Assembly: GCA_964434865.1 (NCBI GenBank)
Contig: CAYSWV010000007.1
Location: 1-64,000 of the forward strand
Reading direction: 5' to 3'
Length of the DNA stretch: 64,000 nt
DNA from: CAYSWV01 sp964434865
Lineage (GTDB): Bacteria > Cyanobacteriota > Cyanobacteriia > Thermostichales > Thermostichaceae
The position numbers were made by a program, and so were the translations under genes. The notes beneath the pieces were generated by a model that was not told the DNA's origin, did not search any database, and saw only the letters and a program-made list of their open reading frames with translations. Of the stretch, positions 62,495 through 64,000 are shown piece by piece (position 1 is the stretch's first letter; the number at the start of each line of letters is the position of its first letter).

Positions 62495-62524
62495 ATTGTC
62501 TTCAGTTTCAGAGTTGAGGTTATC

Positions 62525-63448
62525 ATGAGTGTACTAACATCTGCTGAGGTGTTGATTACCCTTGAGCAAGGTGGATCGTTAGCCAGGGCTGAACTGAGTC
62601 ATGTTGATCTCAAAAGTGCCCAGTTAGATGGGGCTAATTTTCAAAAAGCTTATCTGCGTTTGGCCAATCTCTCCGAAGCCTCCTGTCAATCTGCTAATTT
62701 TTCTGGGGCCCTACTTATCCGGGCGCTCATGATACGAGCCAACTTAACTCAAGCCAACTTAGCTGGATCCCAGTTAACAGCCGCCCGATTAGAAGAAGCT
62801 ACGCTCACCGCTGTGCAAGCCCCCAAAGCTCGACTTCATGGCGCGATCCTTGATTACGTACAAGCCACTTTAAGCCTCTTGGAAGGAGCCGAACTGGGTG
62901 AATCTAGTTTACGCCATGCTTGTTTTGAATCAGCTCGGCTATCGAAATCAGATCTCAGTGCAGCGGATTGTTTTCAAGCTAATTTTACCCGAGCTGAATT
63001 AATGGAAACTCTCTGGGATGGAGCCAATTTAACAGAAGCATGCTTGGTTGAGGCCCAGTTGGCTAAAGCTAATTTTTCTAGATCTCGACTAGCTTACACC
63101 AATTTCTATAAAGCAGACTTAATGGCTGCAGATTTGACACTCTCTTACTTATTTGAAACGGATCTCCGCAAAGCCCAAATGACCGCAGTCAATATGGCTG
63201 GAGGGTTGGTGGTTAAATCTAACTTTGAGTATGCGTCTCTGTTTGAAGCTAATTTAGAAGGGGCGGTTCTGTCTGGATCTAATTTGAGTTATGCAGATCT
63301 GCGTGAAGCTAACTTGGAGAGAGCCAATTTATCTGAAGTTACTCTAGATGGGGCTCAGGTAGCGGGCGCTTTATTCACCGATGTTCAGGGTTTAAGCGTT
63401 GCTGTGAAACAAGATTTGAAAAAGCGAGGGGCTTTAAATGTGGGCTAA
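62525..63448 (+). CDS. Pentapeptide repeat protein
   Basis: 307 residues, nearly all A(D/N)Lxx-type pentapeptides (ANLSEA, ANFSGA, ANLTQA, ADLREANLERANLSEV), predicting a right-handed quadrilateral beta-helix. No signal peptide or membrane segment, so likely cytosolic. Start has GAGGT upstream. Function unknown; some such proteins mimic DNA or modulate partners. The 3' end overlaps convergent cofG by 15 bp. Confidence 0.93.
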   Translation: MSVLTSAEVLITLEQGGSLARAELSHVDLKSAQLDGANFQKAYLRLANLSEASCQSANFSGALLIRALMIRANLTQANLAGSQLTAARLEEATLTAVQAPKARLHGAILDYVQATLSLLEGAELGESSLRHACFESARLSKSDLSAADCFQANFTRAELMETLWDGANLTEACLVEAQLAKANFSRSRLAYTNFYKADLMAADLTLSYLFETDLRKAQMTAVNMAGGLVVKSNFEYASLFEANLEGAVLSGSNLSYADLREANLERANLSEVTLDGAQVAGALFTDVQGLSVAVKQDLKKRGALNVG

Positions 63449-64000
63449 GTCTTGCAACCATTGCTCCAAGATAGGACGTACAACAGGCGGGATCCAGTCA
63501 TAAAACTGAGGGTAAACGGGTAATCGAGGGTGTAAATGGTAGCGAGGCTGCAGTAGCGTTTGGAGCCTGTAAGGGGTTGGATGAGGATAATCTGGATTGA
63601 CATGATCTTTAGGACCTAAACCACCAAGATCTCGGGCACCCGCTTCAAGACATTGCATGGTGGATGCAGTTAAGTTAGGTGGAATTTGAATCGTAATCTC
63701 TGAGGGTAACCGATCACGGGCCTGCTTGACTGTTTCGATTAAGATGCTATCTAGCTCCTGATCGGGTAACTGCCAAGGAAAGATTTTAGCTTGATTAGGA
63801 TCAGGTCGATGCGGTTGAATAATCACTTCTTGAATATGACCATACTGTTGGTGCACCTTGGCAATAGCTTGTAAGGTATCTACTCGATCAGCTTCAGTTT
63901 CTCCAATCCCCAAGAGTAGGCCGGTAGTGAAGGGGATGTGTAGTTGACCTGCCTGTTGCAATTGAGCTAGTCGCAAAGCTGGGTCTTTACTAGGGGCTGC
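63434..64000 (-). CDS. cofG: FO synthase subunit CofG (7,8-didemethyl-8-hydroxy-5-deazariboflavin synthase), 3' part
   Basis: The coding frame continues past an in-frame Met at 63976 to the right edge (AAPSKDPALRLAQL), so only the C-terminal ~188 residues lie in the window and the radical SAM CxxxCxxC motif is outside it. FTTGLLLGIGETEADRVDTL, IQPHRPDPNQAK and DLGGLGPKDHVNPDYPHP are CofG motifs. With CofH it makes the deazaflavin FO, used as antenna in photolyase in cyanobacteria. Confidence 0.93.
   Translation of the reverse strand, partial: AAPSKDPALRLAQLQQAGQLHIPFTTGLLLGIGETEADRVDTLQAIAKVHQQYGHIQEVIIQPHRPDPNQAKIFPWQLPDQELDSILIETVKQARDRLPSEITIQIPPNLTASTMQCLEAGARDLGGLGPKDHVNPDYPHPTPYRLQTLLQPRYHLHPRLPVYPQFYDWIPPVVRPILEQWLQDLAHI

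Noticed and set aside
62251..62517. Protein-coding frame through the 15-bp repeat (SARPR repeat)
   Set aside because: Open only because the unit is a multiple of three; starts and ends are arbitrary and the sequence is low-complexity with an N gap.

Overview
The window is a piece of a cyanobacterial chromosome. The lineage call rests on a 508-residue ChlB (subunit of the dark protochlorophyllide reductase), a Ycf36/DUF2301-type membrane protein, GAF/PAS histidine kinases and PatA/PilH-like receiver proteins, ClpC together with ClpS, a TIGR00303-type CobT, CofG, and short tandemly repeated (STRR-like) intergenic arrays. The sequence is rich in GATC words, but I noticed only one HIP1 octamer (GCGATCGC, 10152-10159). 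I cannot name the species. Four runs of exactly 100 N (11734-11833, 23905-24004, 50752-50851, 62363-62462) look like scaffolding gaps of unknown true size. Two of them lie inside tandem-repeat arrays.

Layout. 1-6.5 kb: a single giant polyketide synthase gene that lacks an acyltransferase domain and ends in a PLP-dependent alpha-oxoamine synthase. 6.6-15 kb: ferredoxin/metallo-beta-lactamase hydrolase, response regulator, chlB, a flippase-like ABC exporter, DedA, an orphan ABC-2 permease and a HAD phosphatase. 15-19.9 kb: a co-directional block of Ser/Thr kinase, two ParA/MinD-like ATPases, a winged-helix protein and an MFS/ATP-ADP-carrier-like membrane protein. This block is the best candidate for an undescribed system. 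19.9-23.6 kb: a reverse-strand run with a HAMP sensor lacking an output domain, an ATP-grasp ligase and a KamA-type radical SAM enzyme. 24-31 kb: argJ, DUF2301, a receiver protein with a small partner, a periplasmic binding protein, rpmI-rplT, DUF429 and DUF362. 31-42.6 kb, nearly all on the minus strand: two universal stress proteins, a GAF-PAS-GAF histidine kinase, two overlapping unknown genes, an SPFH protein, an M23 peptidase, a PgpH-type HD phosphodiesterase and an adenosine-deaminase-like protein. 43-50.6 kb, plus strand: Mpg glycosylase, SpoIID-like protein, GH63-like glucosidase, sulfotransferase and a MocR regulator. 50.7-54.5 kb is more accessory: a Uma2 gene split by a gap, a MAPEG/DUF1330/LysR group, and an amidoligase with a secreted repeat protein. 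54.5-64 kb: a structured leader RNA candidate followed by clpC, comB with an ABC-2 permease, purS-purQ, a frameshifted phospholipase-A2-like gene, clpS, cobT-like, a pentapeptide-repeat protein, and the 3' part of cofG running off the right edge.

Functional links. ClpC and ClpS are chaperone and adaptor of the same protease system. PurS and PurQ are two subunits of FGAM synthetase. SpoIID-like, M23 and PgpH proteins all point to cell-wall work but sit in separate transcription units. Many spacers hold two or three direct copies of a unique 12-33 bp word. In one case (upstream of the MAPEG gene) this multiplies the ribosome-binding site. All assignments come from reading the sequence and remembered family motifs; no database search was run.
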